Shown in pieces: positions 43,946 through 51,694 of a stretch of 64,000 bases of DNA. This DNA comes from Streptomyces sp. CGMCC 4.7035 (lineage in GTDB: Bacteria > Actinomycetota > Actinomycetes > Streptomycetales > Streptomycetaceae), in the NCBI RefSeq assembly GCF_031583065.1, contig NZ_CP134053.1, positions 2,480,001 to 2,544,000 of the forward strand, read 5' to 3'. The stretch's first letter is position 1, and every line of letters starts with the position of its first letter. The notes beneath the pieces are model-generated. The model was given only the letters and a program-made list of their open reading frames with translations. It searched no databases and had not been told where the DNA came from. Made by a program: the position numbers and the translations under genes.

Positions 43946-44734
43946 CTAGCGCAGCACGTTGTCGGAGTCGACGGGATCCGGTCGGCCGGTGTTGACCGTG
44001 CCCGGCTCGCCCGGGGACGGGCTGGAGCTGGTCCGGGGGTTGCCGCTCGGCCCGGCGGCGGGCGCGGAGGGCGCCGCGGCACCGGGTACGGGCGCGGCGG
44101 GACCGGTCGGGCTGGCGGTCGTGCCGGACACCGCGTCGTTGGCGATGGCGTCGAAGTCGACGTTGCCGGTCTTCTCCAGCACCGTGATGTGGTCGAGCAC
44201 GGTCTGGTTGGCGTCCGAGGCGAGCTGCCGTACCAGCGTGTTCCGCGTGGAGTTCCGTACGGCGCCGATCGCCGGGAAGATCTTGCCGTGCGCGGCCCGC
44301 AGCAGGTTCGCGAACTTGTACTGGTACTCCTGCCCGCTTGCCGCGCTCAACTCCTGGAGCCAGCCCTGCTGTTGCTCGTTCGGCTGGTTGGGCAGCTCGA
44401 CGCCGAGCTGGGCCGCGACGATCCGTACGCGCTTGTCGAGGTCGGTGTGGCCGACGATGAGGTGGTCGCCGGCCTCCTTGATCGCCGGGGTGGGTGCCCG
44501 CTCGATCGCCTGCTGTCCGGCGGGCAGTTCCCACAGCCCCGCCAGCCGTACACGGACGATCAGATCGCGGTCGGCGGCGGTGAGCGGTCCCCATTTCGTG
44601 GCCACCGTGCCGGCGGCGAGGTTCGCCTGTCCGGTGCCGGAGCGGTCGGCGTACGACCACACGGGGAACGCGAGCGCGCCGACGGTGGCGACGAGGGCCG
44701 CGATGAGGAGGGCCGTACCGTTGATACGCCGCAA
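43946..44734 (-). CDS. DUF4142 membrane/secreted protein (paralogue B)
   Basis: 262 residues, same plan as paralogue A: helix ALLIAALVATVGALAFPVWSYA, the DUF4142 bundle (LTAADRDLIVRVRLAGLWELPAGQQAIERA...VLDHITVLEKTGNVDFDAIANDAV) and a Pro/Ser/Ala-rich tail. Nearly identical blocks (FPVWSYADRSGTG, RVRLAGLWELPAGQQA) show recent common origin. TTG start at 44734 is supported by GGGAGG with a 5-nt spacer. It precedes the DUF692 gene by 215 bp on the same strand. Confidence 0.82.
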   Translation of the reverse strand: MRRINGTALLIAALVATVGALAFPVWSYADRSGTGQANLAAGTVATKWGPLTAADRDLIVRVRLAGLWELPAGQQAIERAPTPAIKEAGDHLIVGHTDLDKRVRIVAAQLGVELPNQPNEQQQGWLQELSAASGQEYQYKFANLLRAAHGKIFPAIGAVRNSTRNTLVRQLASDANQTVLDHITVLEKTGNVDFDAIANDAVSGTTASPTGPAAPVPGAAAPSAPAAGPSGNPRTSSSPSPGEPGTVNTGRPDPVDSDNVLR

Positions 44735-44819
44735 TGGAGCCTCCCGGGTGAAACCAACTGGTCGTTGGGGATGGGCGCTTGGCCAGTGCCGGGAGGTACG
44801 TACGAGGCCGCCGAGGTGT

Positions 44820-45491
44820 TCAAACACTTGGCAAGTTCCGTTGATCCTTCGGTAAAAACCACTGGTCGGGGTCGCGTCCCAGGAGGCGCAGGGTGGCGTC
44901 GAGCGAGCCCGTGCCGGGCGGTACGGCGAGCGGTGGCGCGAAGGCGAAGCCCGGTCCGCGCCCCGCCGGATCCGTCGGTACGAGCAGGGCGACGCCGAGT
45001 GCGGCGTCGAGCACGTCGGTGGGCAGCTCCGGCTCGACGCCCAGCGCGGCGGCCACGTCCCAGGCGTGCGCCACGTAGTCGACGAGGTGGAAGCCCAGCG
45101 CGATCCGCCCGGGTACCACCACTCCCAACTCCGGCAGAGCGAACTTGCGCTGGAGCACCCCCGGTTGTCCGAAGGCCGCCAGGACGCCCATCGCGGCGCC
45201 ACGGTACGTGCGCTCCGGGTCGGACATCTCCTCCGGCTCCCGCCAGTGCGCCATGTCGGCTCCGGCGCCGCGCGCGGCGGCCGCGAACCCGTGGTGCTGC
45301 GCGGCCATGTGCGCGACGAGCCGGCGCAGGGGCCACTCCGCGCACGGCGTGTCCCGCTCCCAGTCCTTCTCCTCCGCCAGTCCCACGAGCCGTACCGACT
45401 CGTGCACGGCGATCCGGTCGAGCCTGACGAGGTCCGGTTCGTCGACTCCGGTGACGTCCTTCGCTCCGGTGAGGTCCATGGCGCCGAGCAT
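44820..45491 (-). CDS. DinB/maleylpyruvate isomerase-like (TIGR03086-type) protein
   Basis: 223 residues, helical-bundle protein of the DinB_2/mycothiol-dependent maleylpyruvate isomerase-like superfamily: WERDTPCAEWPLRRLVAHMAAQHHGFAAAARG near the N-terminus (metal-ligand His) and ALGFHLVDYVAHAWDVAAALG (His pair) in the middle. Such proteins use mycothiol or act as metal-dependent thiol enzymes; the reaction here is unknown. Start uncertain: ATG at 45491 or 45479, neither with a ribosome-binding site, possibly leaderless. Downstream of the TetR gene by 66 bp, so it may be under its control. Confidence 0.78.
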   Translation of the reverse strand: MLGAMDLTGAKDVTGVDEPDLVRLDRIAVHESVRLVGLAEEKDWERDTPCAEWPLRRLVAHMAAQHHGFAAAARGAGADMAHWREPEEMSDPERTYRGAAMGVLAAFGQPGVLQRKFALPELGVVVPGRIALGFHLVDYVAHAWDVAAALGVEPELPTDVLDAALGVALLVPTDPAGRGPGFAFAPPLAVPPGTGSLDATLRLLGRDPDQWFLPKDQRNLPSV

Positions 45492-45557
45492 AAAACTGTG
45501 CGAACGGTCGTGCTAGTTGTTTGGCTCGACTCGTTGTGGCCGCAAAGCCCCTCGGTA

Positions 45558-46205
45558 TCAGGCGACTTGAGGCAGCCCGGACGGATCCGTCGCCGCCGTC
45601 CGCAGCCGAGACACGAGGGCGATCCGGGCCCTGCCATAGGCGGACGCGTCGTCGTGCAACACGGAGATGACGTTGGCCGTCTCCAGCAGCGCGACGATCT
45701 CGAAGGCCAGTTGGGGAACGTCGGTGTCGGCGCGGAGCTCGCGGGTGTCGTCCCGGGCCTCGGCGATCGTACGTTCCACGTGGGCGGTCCAGTCGCGTTG
45801 GGCGCGGACCACGGCGTCGTGCACGGGCCCGGACCGGGCGTCGTACTCGGCGATCACCCCGTAGAAGAAACAGCCGCCGGGGAAGACGCGGCCCTGGGAG
45901 TAGTCGAGCCACAGCTCGCACAGCCGCCACAGCCGGGCCAGCCCGGGAGGGGTCTCGTCGGCCGGCCGTATGACCTGCTCGACATAGATGCGGGACGCCT
46001 CCCGGACGGTGGCGAGCTGAAGCTCCTGCTTGGAGCCGAACAGGGCGAACACCCCGCTCTTGCTGAGCTGCAGCTCGGTCGCGAGCCGGCCGACGGACAG
46101 CGCGTCGAGCCCCTCGACGGAGGCGATGTCGACGGTCCGCCGGAGCACCAGCTGCCGCGTCCGGTTCCCCCGTTCGACCCTCCCGTCGAGCCGGGTCCCG
46201 GCCAT
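45558..46205 (-). CDS. TetR-family transcriptional regulator
   Basis: 215 residues: TetR helix-turn-helix (RQLVLRRTVDIASVEGLDALSVGRLATELQLSKSGVFALFGSKQELQLATVREA) and a ligand-binding domain with AFEIVALLETANVISVLHDD near the end (TetR_C_16-like). ATG at 46205 after GGAGG with a 5-nt spacer. The gene immediately downstream on the same strand (44820-45491) is the likeliest target, together with its own promoter. Ligand unknown. Confidence 0.87.
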   Translation of the reverse strand: MAGTRLDGRVERGNRTRQLVLRRTVDIASVEGLDALSVGRLATELQLSKSGVFALFGSKQELQLATVREASRIYVEQVIRPADETPPGLARLWRLCELWLDYSQGRVFPGGCFFYGVIAEYDARSGPVHDAVVRAQRDWTAHVERTIAEARDDTRELRADTDVPQLAFEIVALLETANVISVLHDDASAYGRARIALVSRLRTAATDPSGLPQVA

Positions 46206-46382
46206 GGCGACCTCCAGGTGTACGTGCGTCATCTACGTGCGTCGGGCGTGCGGAAAGGGTAGCCGGGCCTGCCCCCGGTCACGAGTTCCACCCCAACGGC
46301 TGAACGTCCGCGCGTGATCTTCCGGAATACCTCCTGAGGTGATCCGCCGTCGTGCCGGTCGCGGCACAGGAGAGGAGCGGAA

Positions 46383-46418
46383 GTGAGGAGCAGAAGTGAG
46401 GAGCAAGCGTGAGGAGCA
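46383..46418 (+). repeat. Three 13-bp-spaced GTGAGGAGCA repeats
   Basis: GTGAGGAGCA occurs at 46383, 46396 and 46409. Each copy holds both a GTG codon and a GAGGAG ribosome-binding site for the next copy, and the 13-nt spacing puts each GTG in a different frame; only 46409 opens the downstream gene. Confidence 0.85.
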
Positions 46419-47374
46419 GCAGTGAAGCGCGGAAGATGAGCCGGCACCGTCACCTCCCCGGGCATCGCCCGCGCGGCGTCATCGCCCTCGCACTGGCCGC
46501 CCTCATGGCGGCCTTCTTCGTGCCAGGGGCGGCCGCCGCCGTCGCTCCCTCCGAGGACGCCTGCCACGCGACCGGTGACGTGATGCCGCGCGGCGACTGC
46601 GGCCCCTTCCACCAGGTCTTCGCGGAGAACTTCAACGGGGACCTCGTGCCGCTGGGCTCCTTCAGCGACTGCGACCACAACGCCGACACACCCAGCGCCT
46701 ACTGCGGCGCCCTGACCGGCTCCTACCGCGCCGACTGGTGGGCCTACCCGCGCGGTTGGTACGACACCGCCGACCCGCGCAACCACTCCAACGGCAACAC
46801 GCGCCTGCTCGGCGGCGAGTACCGCGCCGACGACACCGTGTGGGTCGGGCCCGCCGACAACGGCGACGGCCGGATGCACATCCGGATGTACCGTCCCCGC
46901 TCCGGCGGCGACATCCACTCCGCGGCCGTCGTCCCGAAGCGGATCATGAACCAGGCGTACGGGAAGATCAGCGCCCGCGTCCGCGTCGTGAAGGCGGCCC
47001 CCGGCTACAAGTCGGCCTGGCTGTACTACGGCGACGCCTGCGAGATGGACTTCTACGAGCAGAACTGGGTCGACACCGTCCACTTCTTCCACCACCCGTG
47101 CGACGGCCGCGGCCAGAGCTACGCCGACACCGGCAAGCCCTTCACCGACTGGCACACGGTGTCGTTGGAGTGGACTCCCGGCCACGCGCGCTACTACCTC
47201 GACGGCCACCTCTACCTCCACGACACCCGCGCCGTACCGAGCCGGCCGCTGAGCGCCGTCCTGCAGAACGAGTCCGCGCTGTACGGGGCTTACGCGGCGC
47301 CCGGCTCCTGGGCGCAGCTGGACATCACCTGGGTCACGGCCTACGCGTACGCGGGGCGGGCGTCGGTTGTCTGA
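46409..47374 (+). CDS. Secreted GH16-like glycoside hydrolase
   Basis: 321 residues (312 if the ATG at 46436 is used): signal peptide with a basic n-region and core VIALALAALMAAFFVPGAAAA, then a jelly-roll domain with the GH16 catalytic signature in DACEMDFYEQNW (Glu-x-Asp-x-x-Glu), plus YGKISARVRVVKAAPGYKSAWLYY before it and HTVSLEWTPGHARYYLDG after it. GH16 enzymes cut beta-1,3/1,4-glucans or galactans; the substrate here is unknown. GTG at 46409 is favoured by GAGGAG 5 nt upstream. Confidence 0.85.
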   Translation: MRSSSEARKMSRHRHLPGHRPRGVIALALAALMAAFFVPGAAAAVAPSEDACHATGDVMPRGDCGPFHQVFAENFNGDLVPLGSFSDCDHNADTPSAYCGALTGSYRADWWAYPRGWYDTADPRNHSNGNTRLLGGEYRADDTVWVGPADNGDGRMHIRMYRPRSGGDIHSAAVVPKRIMNQAYGKISARVRVVKAAPGYKSAWLYYGDACEMDFYEQNWVDTVHFFHHPCDGRGQSYADTGKPFTDWHTVSLEWTPGHARYYLDGHLYLHDTRAVPSRPLSAVLQNESALYGAYAAPGSWAQLDITWVTAYAYAGRASVV

Positions 47375-47400
47375 TGTAGGCCGGATGGTTCAATGCCGGG

Positions 47401-47934
47401 ATGGCCGAGCACCTGTCACCCGCACCGCCGACCGCAGTGCGGCTTACGCGATACACGAAGACCGAGCAGAGCGAGATCCTCGGCGACGGCGCCGATCCGT
47501 TCGGCGTCGCGCACGCCGGCCTGACCTGGCTGCCCAAGGAGGATCATTTCGGCATCAGGCTGGGTGACCGCCTCGTGGCCCACGCCGGCCTGCTCGTACT
47601 GCCTGTATCGGTCGGGGGTACCGACACCGAGGTGGTGGGTGTCGGTGGCGTGGCCGTCGCGCCTGACCTGCGGGGGAACGGACTGGCGCGGCTGGTCGTC
47701 ACGGCGGCTCTCGACCACGCGCGGACGCTGGGCCCGCAGTACGGACTTCTTTTCTGCCGACAGCCCCTGGTCCCGCTCTACCAGCGGCTCGGCTGGCGGG
47801 CGCTGGAGCAGGACGTCCATGTCGAGCAACACGAGGGGCCCGTGCTGATGCCGCTGCGGACCATGTGGACGCCCCTGCACGAGGGAGCGAACTGGCCGAC
47901 CGGAGCGGTGCGCCTGCTTTCGTTTCCCATGTAA
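47401..47934 (+). CDS. GNAT-family N-acetyltransferase
   Basis: 177 residues with the acetyl-CoA-binding motif VAVAPDLRGNGLARLVVTAALDHAR (Arg-x-x-Gly-x-Gly/Ala pyrophosphate loop) and the late segment LFCRQPLVPLYQRLGWRALE typical of AAC(2')-like GNATs. The beta-strand run LVAHAGLLVLPVSVGGTDTEVVGVGGVAV precedes it. Substrate unknown; resemblance to aminoglycoside 2'-acetyltransferases is only structural. ATG at 47401, 26 bp after the GH16 gene; the two may be cotranscribed. Confidence 0.82.
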   Translation: MAEHLSPAPPTAVRLTRYTKTEQSEILGDGADPFGVAHAGLTWLPKEDHFGIRLGDRLVAHAGLLVLPVSVGGTDTEVVGVGGVAVAPDLRGNGLARLVVTAALDHARTLGPQYGLLFCRQPLVPLYQRLGWRALEQDVHVEQHEGPVLMPLRTMWTPLHEGANWPTGAVRLLSFPM

Positions 47935-47988
47935 GGGGATTGCCCCGGTGGGCGCCGCGCCGAAGCCGGTTTCGACCTGGCGCCCTGA

Positions 47989-48738
47989 TCAGTTGCGGCG
48001 CAGTGCGGGATGGTCCGCCACCACCGTGCAGCTGCCCGGGGCGATCTCCGTGAAGCCCGCGTCCTGTACCAACGGCAGTCCGGACGTCGTGAGGTCGCGC
48101 CAGTGGGACGGGTCGGCGGCGCGGACGGCGAGGGGGAAGCCCGCGTCGCGCCAGGCCGTGCGCTCCTCGTCCGGCAGCGCCCACCAGGCGAGTTGGGCGC
48201 CGTGGCCCGCCTGGGCCATCGTCTTGCCCGCCGACATCTCCAGGTCCGGGTTCAGCCACAGCACGGGCGCGGCCGGGTCGGCCTCCACCGGCGGCTCCGG
48301 GTCGTCGAGGTCCGTGCCCGACACCTGTAGCCGGGCCAGGTCCTTGGGCCAGCCGTCCAGCGGGACGGGCGGGAAGACGCGGACCTCCGCCGACTTGCCC
48401 GTGACCGTGATGCCCGGAAGCGCCTCGGCCCGTCGCCACTCCGCGCCGCGCGCCCGCCGCACCACCTTGCGGATCCGTGCGTCCTGCCAGTCCCGCATCG
48501 CCCGGGCCCACTCGCCCTCGCCCAGCGAGCGCTCGTCGCTCAGGATCACGAGCACGGCGCGCGCGGCCGTCTCCAGTGCGTCCGTGCGCGCCGGGGGAGC
48601 GGCCCGCTCTATGCGCACGACGAGCGGCAGCACGAACTGCGGCGCCTCGTCGCGCGGGGTGCGCTCGGAGCGGAAGGGGCTGTCCTGGCCGTCGTGCGGC
48701 GCGTCCGCCGGGGTGGCGGGGGTCTGGTCACTGCTCAC
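47989..48738 (-). CDS. Peptidyl-tRNA hydrolase type II (PTH2)-like protein
   Basis: 249 residues. The C-terminal half matches PTH2: PVLWLNPDLEMSAGKTMAQAGHGAQLAWWAL (Lys/Gln/His-Gly core), then LPLVQDAGFTEIAPGSCTVVADHPA. The N-terminal half (PLVVRIERAAPPARTDALETAARAVLVILSD...) is an actinobacterial extension. Real PTH2 proteins are about 120 residues, so the catalytic role on peptidyl-tRNA is uncertain. GTG start at 48738 has a weak site; upstream in-frame readings are unlikely. Confidence 0.75.
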   Translation of the reverse strand: MSSDQTPATPADAPHDGQDSPFRSERTPRDEAPQFVLPLVVRIERAAPPARTDALETAARAVLVILSDERSLGEGEWARAMRDWQDARIRKVVRRARGAEWRRAEALPGITVTGKSAEVRVFPPVPLDGWPKDLARLQVSGTDLDDPEPPVEADPAAPVLWLNPDLEMSAGKTMAQAGHGAQLAWWALPDEERTAWRDAGFPLAVRAADPSHWRDLTTSGLPLVQDAGFTEIAPGSCTVVADHPALRRN

Positions 48739-48865
48739 GACGTCCAGTCTGCCAGGTGGAAGATCGGATCTTTCGCGGGGCGGACGACGGCCCGGGCCAC
48801 CCGAATCCTCTGCGTCCGTCCGTAATCCTCTGCGTGCGTCCGTCCCGCCGCGCGAGGATGCCCCC

Positions 48866-49768
48866 ATGCAACGTGATCTACGCCTGACGGGCGTCGGCCG
48901 CCGTTACGGGCTCCGCGGCCCCTGGGTGCTGCGCGGGGTCGACCTGACGGTGCCGCCCGGCTCCCTGACACGCGTCGAGGGCGCGAACGGCACCGGCAAG
49001 TCCACCCTGCTCCGGCTTCTCGCCGGCATCGACGCGCCCACCGAGGGCCGTGTCACCGGGCGCCCGCGCACCGCGTACGTTCCCGAGCGCTTCCCGGCCG
49101 CCCTCCCCTTCACGGCGACGGGCTACCTCACCCACCTCGGCACCGTCCACGGACTGTCCCGGCCCGACGCCGCCCGCGCCGCCGACGAGTGGCTCGAACG
49201 CTTCGGCGCCGCCGCGTACGCCCGTACGCCGATGGCGGAACTCTCCAAGGGCAGCAGCCAGAAGGTCGCCGTCGCCCAGGCCCTGCTCGCCGGGCCCGAA
49301 CTGCTCGTCCTCGACGAGGCCTGGACCGGCCTCGACACCGACGCCCGTGAGGAACTGGACCGCGCGGTCGCCGAACGAACGTCCGCCGGCGCCGCCGTCG
49401 TCTTCGTCGACCATGACCCGCGCCGGCTCGCGGGGGTGCCCGACGCCGTCTACCGCGTCAGCGAGGGCGCGCTCGAACCGCATACGGGCGAACGGAGTTC
49501 ACCGTCCCCCGCCGGGCCGTCCGTGGTCGTCGAGGCCCGGGGACCCGCCGGTGCCGAACCGCCCGCCGACGCGCGGGCGATGACCACATCCATGGCCCGC
49601 ACCCCGTCCGGCACCCTCCGTCTCACCGTGCCCGCGAGCCGTTCCGACGTCCTGCTGCGAACCCTGCTCGGCGCACGGCCGCCCTGGCACGTGGTGGCCG
49701 TCGGCCCGGCCGAGCCTCTCCCTGCCGACCCCGAACCCCGCGAAACAAAGGCCGACAGCTGCCGATGA
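48866..49768 (+). CDS. ABC transporter ATP-binding protein
   Basis: 300 residues: ABC domain in the first 210 with Walker A GANGTGKST, signature LSKGSSQKVAVAQALL (a variant of LSGGQ), Walker B LLVLDEAWTGLD and H-loop VFVDHDPR. The last 85 residues are an Ala/Pro-rich extension with a small beta-rich end. ATG at 48866 after GAGGA. Overlaps its permease by ATGA, so a two-component exporter of the CcmA/drug type is encoded. Cargo unknown; the extension is unusual for such short ABC proteins. Confidence 0.85.
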   Translation: MQRDLRLTGVGRRYGLRGPWVLRGVDLTVPPGSLTRVEGANGTGKSTLLRLLAGIDAPTEGRVTGRPRTAYVPERFPAALPFTATGYLTHLGTVHGLSRPDAARAADEWLERFGAAAYARTPMAELSKGSSQKVAVAQALLAGPELLVLDEAWTGLDTDAREELDRAVAERTSAGAAVVFVDHDPRRLAGVPDAVYRVSEGALEPHTGERSSPSPAGPSVVVEARGPAGAEPPADARAMTTSMARTPSGTLRLTVPASRSDVLLRTLLGARPPWHVVAVGPAEPLPADPEPRETKADSCR

Positions 49769-50436
49769 TCCCCCTCCTGCGCTACCAGTCCGCCCTCCTT
49801 CTGCGTTCCCAGCGCTGGCTCCCCCCGTTCCTCCTGTACGCCGTCTTCCTCGCGATCGGCGTCCAGAGCGGGCAGCCCGTGCTGGACTCGCTCGGCTACG
49901 CGGCCGCCGCGGTGCTGCCCGTCGCCGCCTGGCTCGTCCGCATCTGCGCGACCAACGAGCCGCCCGCGGCCAGGAGTTGTGTCGGCGCGGCGGTCGGTCC
50001 GGGGCGTGCGCACCTGGCCTGCCTGCTCGTCGCGCTGGGTGCCTCAGCCGCCCTGGGTACGGCCGCGACTGTCGTCGTCACGCTCATCAGCAGCCACACC
50101 AGCACCGACCACCGCATCCGCCTCTCCGCCGTCCAGTCCGCCGGGGCCGGACTGATCGTCGCGCTGGTGTGCGCGCTGCTCGGTACGGCCGTGGGCGCAC
50201 TGACGACCTGGCCGCTGCTGCGCTCGCCGGGACGCGCCGTCCCCGCGCTGATGCTCGCGGCCCTGCTCGCGCTCGTACTGAGCGGTTCCCCGGCGCGCAC
50301 GGCAGTCACCGCGCTGGTGACGGGCTCGCAGACGGCCAGGGTCCCGGCCCCGCTGCTGCCGCTCGCCCTCGCCGCGCTGCTCACGGCGGCCGCGGTGGCG
50401 GTGGCCTGTGCGCTCACCACCCGTCGGTCTCCCTGA
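49765..50436 (+). CDS. ABC transporter membrane subunit
   Basis: 223 residues, six hydrophobic stretches (LPPFLLYAVFLAIGV, YAAAAVLPVAAWLV, LACLLVALGASAALGTAATVVV, AGLIVALVCALLGTAVGAL, ALMLAALLALVLS, PLALAALLTAAAVAVACAL). No conserved motif beyond that of small ABC-2-like permeases. Starts at the ATGA overlap with the ATPase gene, so both must be made together. Convergent with the zinc-ribbon gene 12 bp away. Confidence 0.78.
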   Translation: MIPLLRYQSALLLRSQRWLPPFLLYAVFLAIGVQSGQPVLDSLGYAAAAVLPVAAWLVRICATNEPPAARSCVGAAVGPGRAHLACLLVALGASAALGTAATVVVTLISSHTSTDHRIRLSAVQSAGAGLIVALVCALLGTAVGALTTWPLLRSPGRAVPALMLAALLALVLSGSPARTAVTALVTGSQTARVPAPLLPLALAALLTAAAVAVACALTTRRSP

Positions 50437-50448
50437 GGCGGACCGAGG

Positions 50449-50625
50449 TCACCCGGAGCAGGCCGTGCGCTGCGCCTCCTGCCACTCGCAGACAGGGCAC
50501 AGCGTGATCCCCTTGTGTGATTCCGGGTACTCCGTGGGCTCCTGGCACAACACGCACTCGGCGAACGGCGGCCCGCCCGCCTCGGGTGCCGGGTCCGCCG
50601 TCTCCGTATCGCAGTACTCGCTCAT
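50449..50625 (-). CDS. Small zinc-ribbon protein
   Basis: 58 residues with two CxxC pairs (CVLCQEPTEYPESHKGITLCPVC), the pattern of a treble-clef/zinc ribbon, plus two other Cys near the ends. Too short for other assignment. ATG at 50625 preceded by CTGGAG. Similar tiny proteins are common in streptomycetes; function unknown. Confidence 0.65.
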   Translation of the reverse strand: MSEYCDTETADPAPEAGGPPFAECVLCQEPTEYPESHKGITLCPVCEWQEAQRTACSG

Positions 50626-50666
50626 GGTCTCCAGCGTAAGCCGCGGTGGCCCGGGCCCGCGGGCCC

Positions 50667-51503
50667 CTACCGTCGCCCGGACGACTCCTCGATCAGCGTG
50701 GAGACCTTGACGAACCGGTAGCCCTGCTCGCGCAGCTCGGGCACGATCGTCCGGACCGCCTGTTCGGTCACCGGCGCCGCGCTGCGCGTGCAGTGCATGA
50801 CGACCACGGATCCGGGCCGCACCCCGTCCCTGACCTGCCGCACGACCGCGTCCGCGTCCGTCGCGTACGCGTCGCCGCTCATCACGTCCCACTGCACCGC
50901 GGTGACACCGAGCGAGCTGATGGCGCGCAGGGCCCGGTTGTCGTAGCAGCCGCCGGGAAAGCGGAAGTACGGCCTCGGGCGGGGCACGCCCGCCTTGCGG
51001 ATCGCGGTGTAGGCGCGCTCGACATCCGCGCGCATCCGCTGCTCGGGCAGGGTGGGCAGCCCGTAGCAGCGGTCGGTGAAGGAGTAATGGCTGTAGGAGT
51101 GGTTGCCGACCTCGAACAACGGGTCCCGCCCGATCTCCCGGGCCTCCCGGGGGTACTGGTCGGCCCACCGGCCCGTCATGAACACGGTCGCCGGCACCTT
51201 GAGCTCCCGCAGCGCGTCGATCAGCTCCGGATTGTCGAAGTGCTCGCCGGCCGCCGCCCGGGGCCCCTGATCCGCGGTCATGTCCGCGTCGAAGGTGAGG
51301 GCGATGGTCTTCTCCCGCGTCGTGGCGTTCTTGAAGACGGGCGTCAGGCCACCGGGTCCGGGCGCGAGCGTGGGCGACGTGGGCGCGGCCGCCCCGGGCT
51401 TCCCCGGGTGCTGGGGGGCGTCGGGGGCGCCGCAGGCGGCGAGCGCCACACCGAGGGCGCAGACGGCGGCGATACGTCGCACAAGTCGAACAAGAAGGAT
51501 CAC
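50667..51503 (-). CDS. Polysaccharide deacetylase (NodB/CE4) lipoprotein
   Basis: 278 residues. Lipoprotein signal (LVRRIAAVCALGVALAAC) then a NodB domain: motif 1 IALTFDADMT (the usual TFDDG second Asp is replaced: Asp-Ala-Asp), motif 2 NHSYSH, motif 3 YFRFPGGCYD, motif 4 AVQWDVMSGD and motif 5 SVVVMHC. Predicted to remove N-acetyl groups from cell-wall or extracellular polysaccharide. GTG at 51503 chosen because it gives a normal signal peptide; an ATG at 51542 would add 13 residues. Confidence 0.83.
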   Translation of the reverse strand: MILLVRLVRRIAAVCALGVALAACGAPDAPQHPGKPGAAAPTSPTLAPGPGGLTPVFKNATTREKTIALTFDADMTADQGPRAAAGEHFDNPELIDALRELKVPATVFMTGRWADQYPREAREIGRDPLFEVGNHSYSHYSFTDRCYGLPTLPEQRMRADVERAYTAIRKAGVPRPRPYFRFPGGCYDNRALRAISSLGVTAVQWDVMSGDAYATDADAVVRQVRDGVRPGSVVVMHCTRSAAPVTEQAVRTIVPELREQGYRFVKVSTLIEESSGRR

Positions 51504-51694
51504 CGGATGAACGTAGCGGTGAAGATCGGGGGAAGCGCTCATCTCGTGTTCGTGCCGTGTCGGGGACCGTGACGTCACCCGCGTGGCTGTCGCAGAGGTG
51601 CCCTTGGTGCGGCGGCCGGTGACCGTGAGCCCGGCGGCCCCGCCGGGCTCGCCGGGCTCACGTCGGTGTCGTGGACGGACGGAGGATGCCCGCG

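Noticed and set aside
45489..45520. GTGCGAACGGTCGTGC considered as an operator for the TetR protein
   Set aside because: The arms match at only four of six positions and lie outside the TetR promoter; evidence too weak.
47948..48865. N-terminal extension of the ABC ATPase by about 300 codons
   Set aside because: It overlaps the PTH2-like gene in antisense; the ABC domain begins right at the ATG at 48866 with a GAGGA site.
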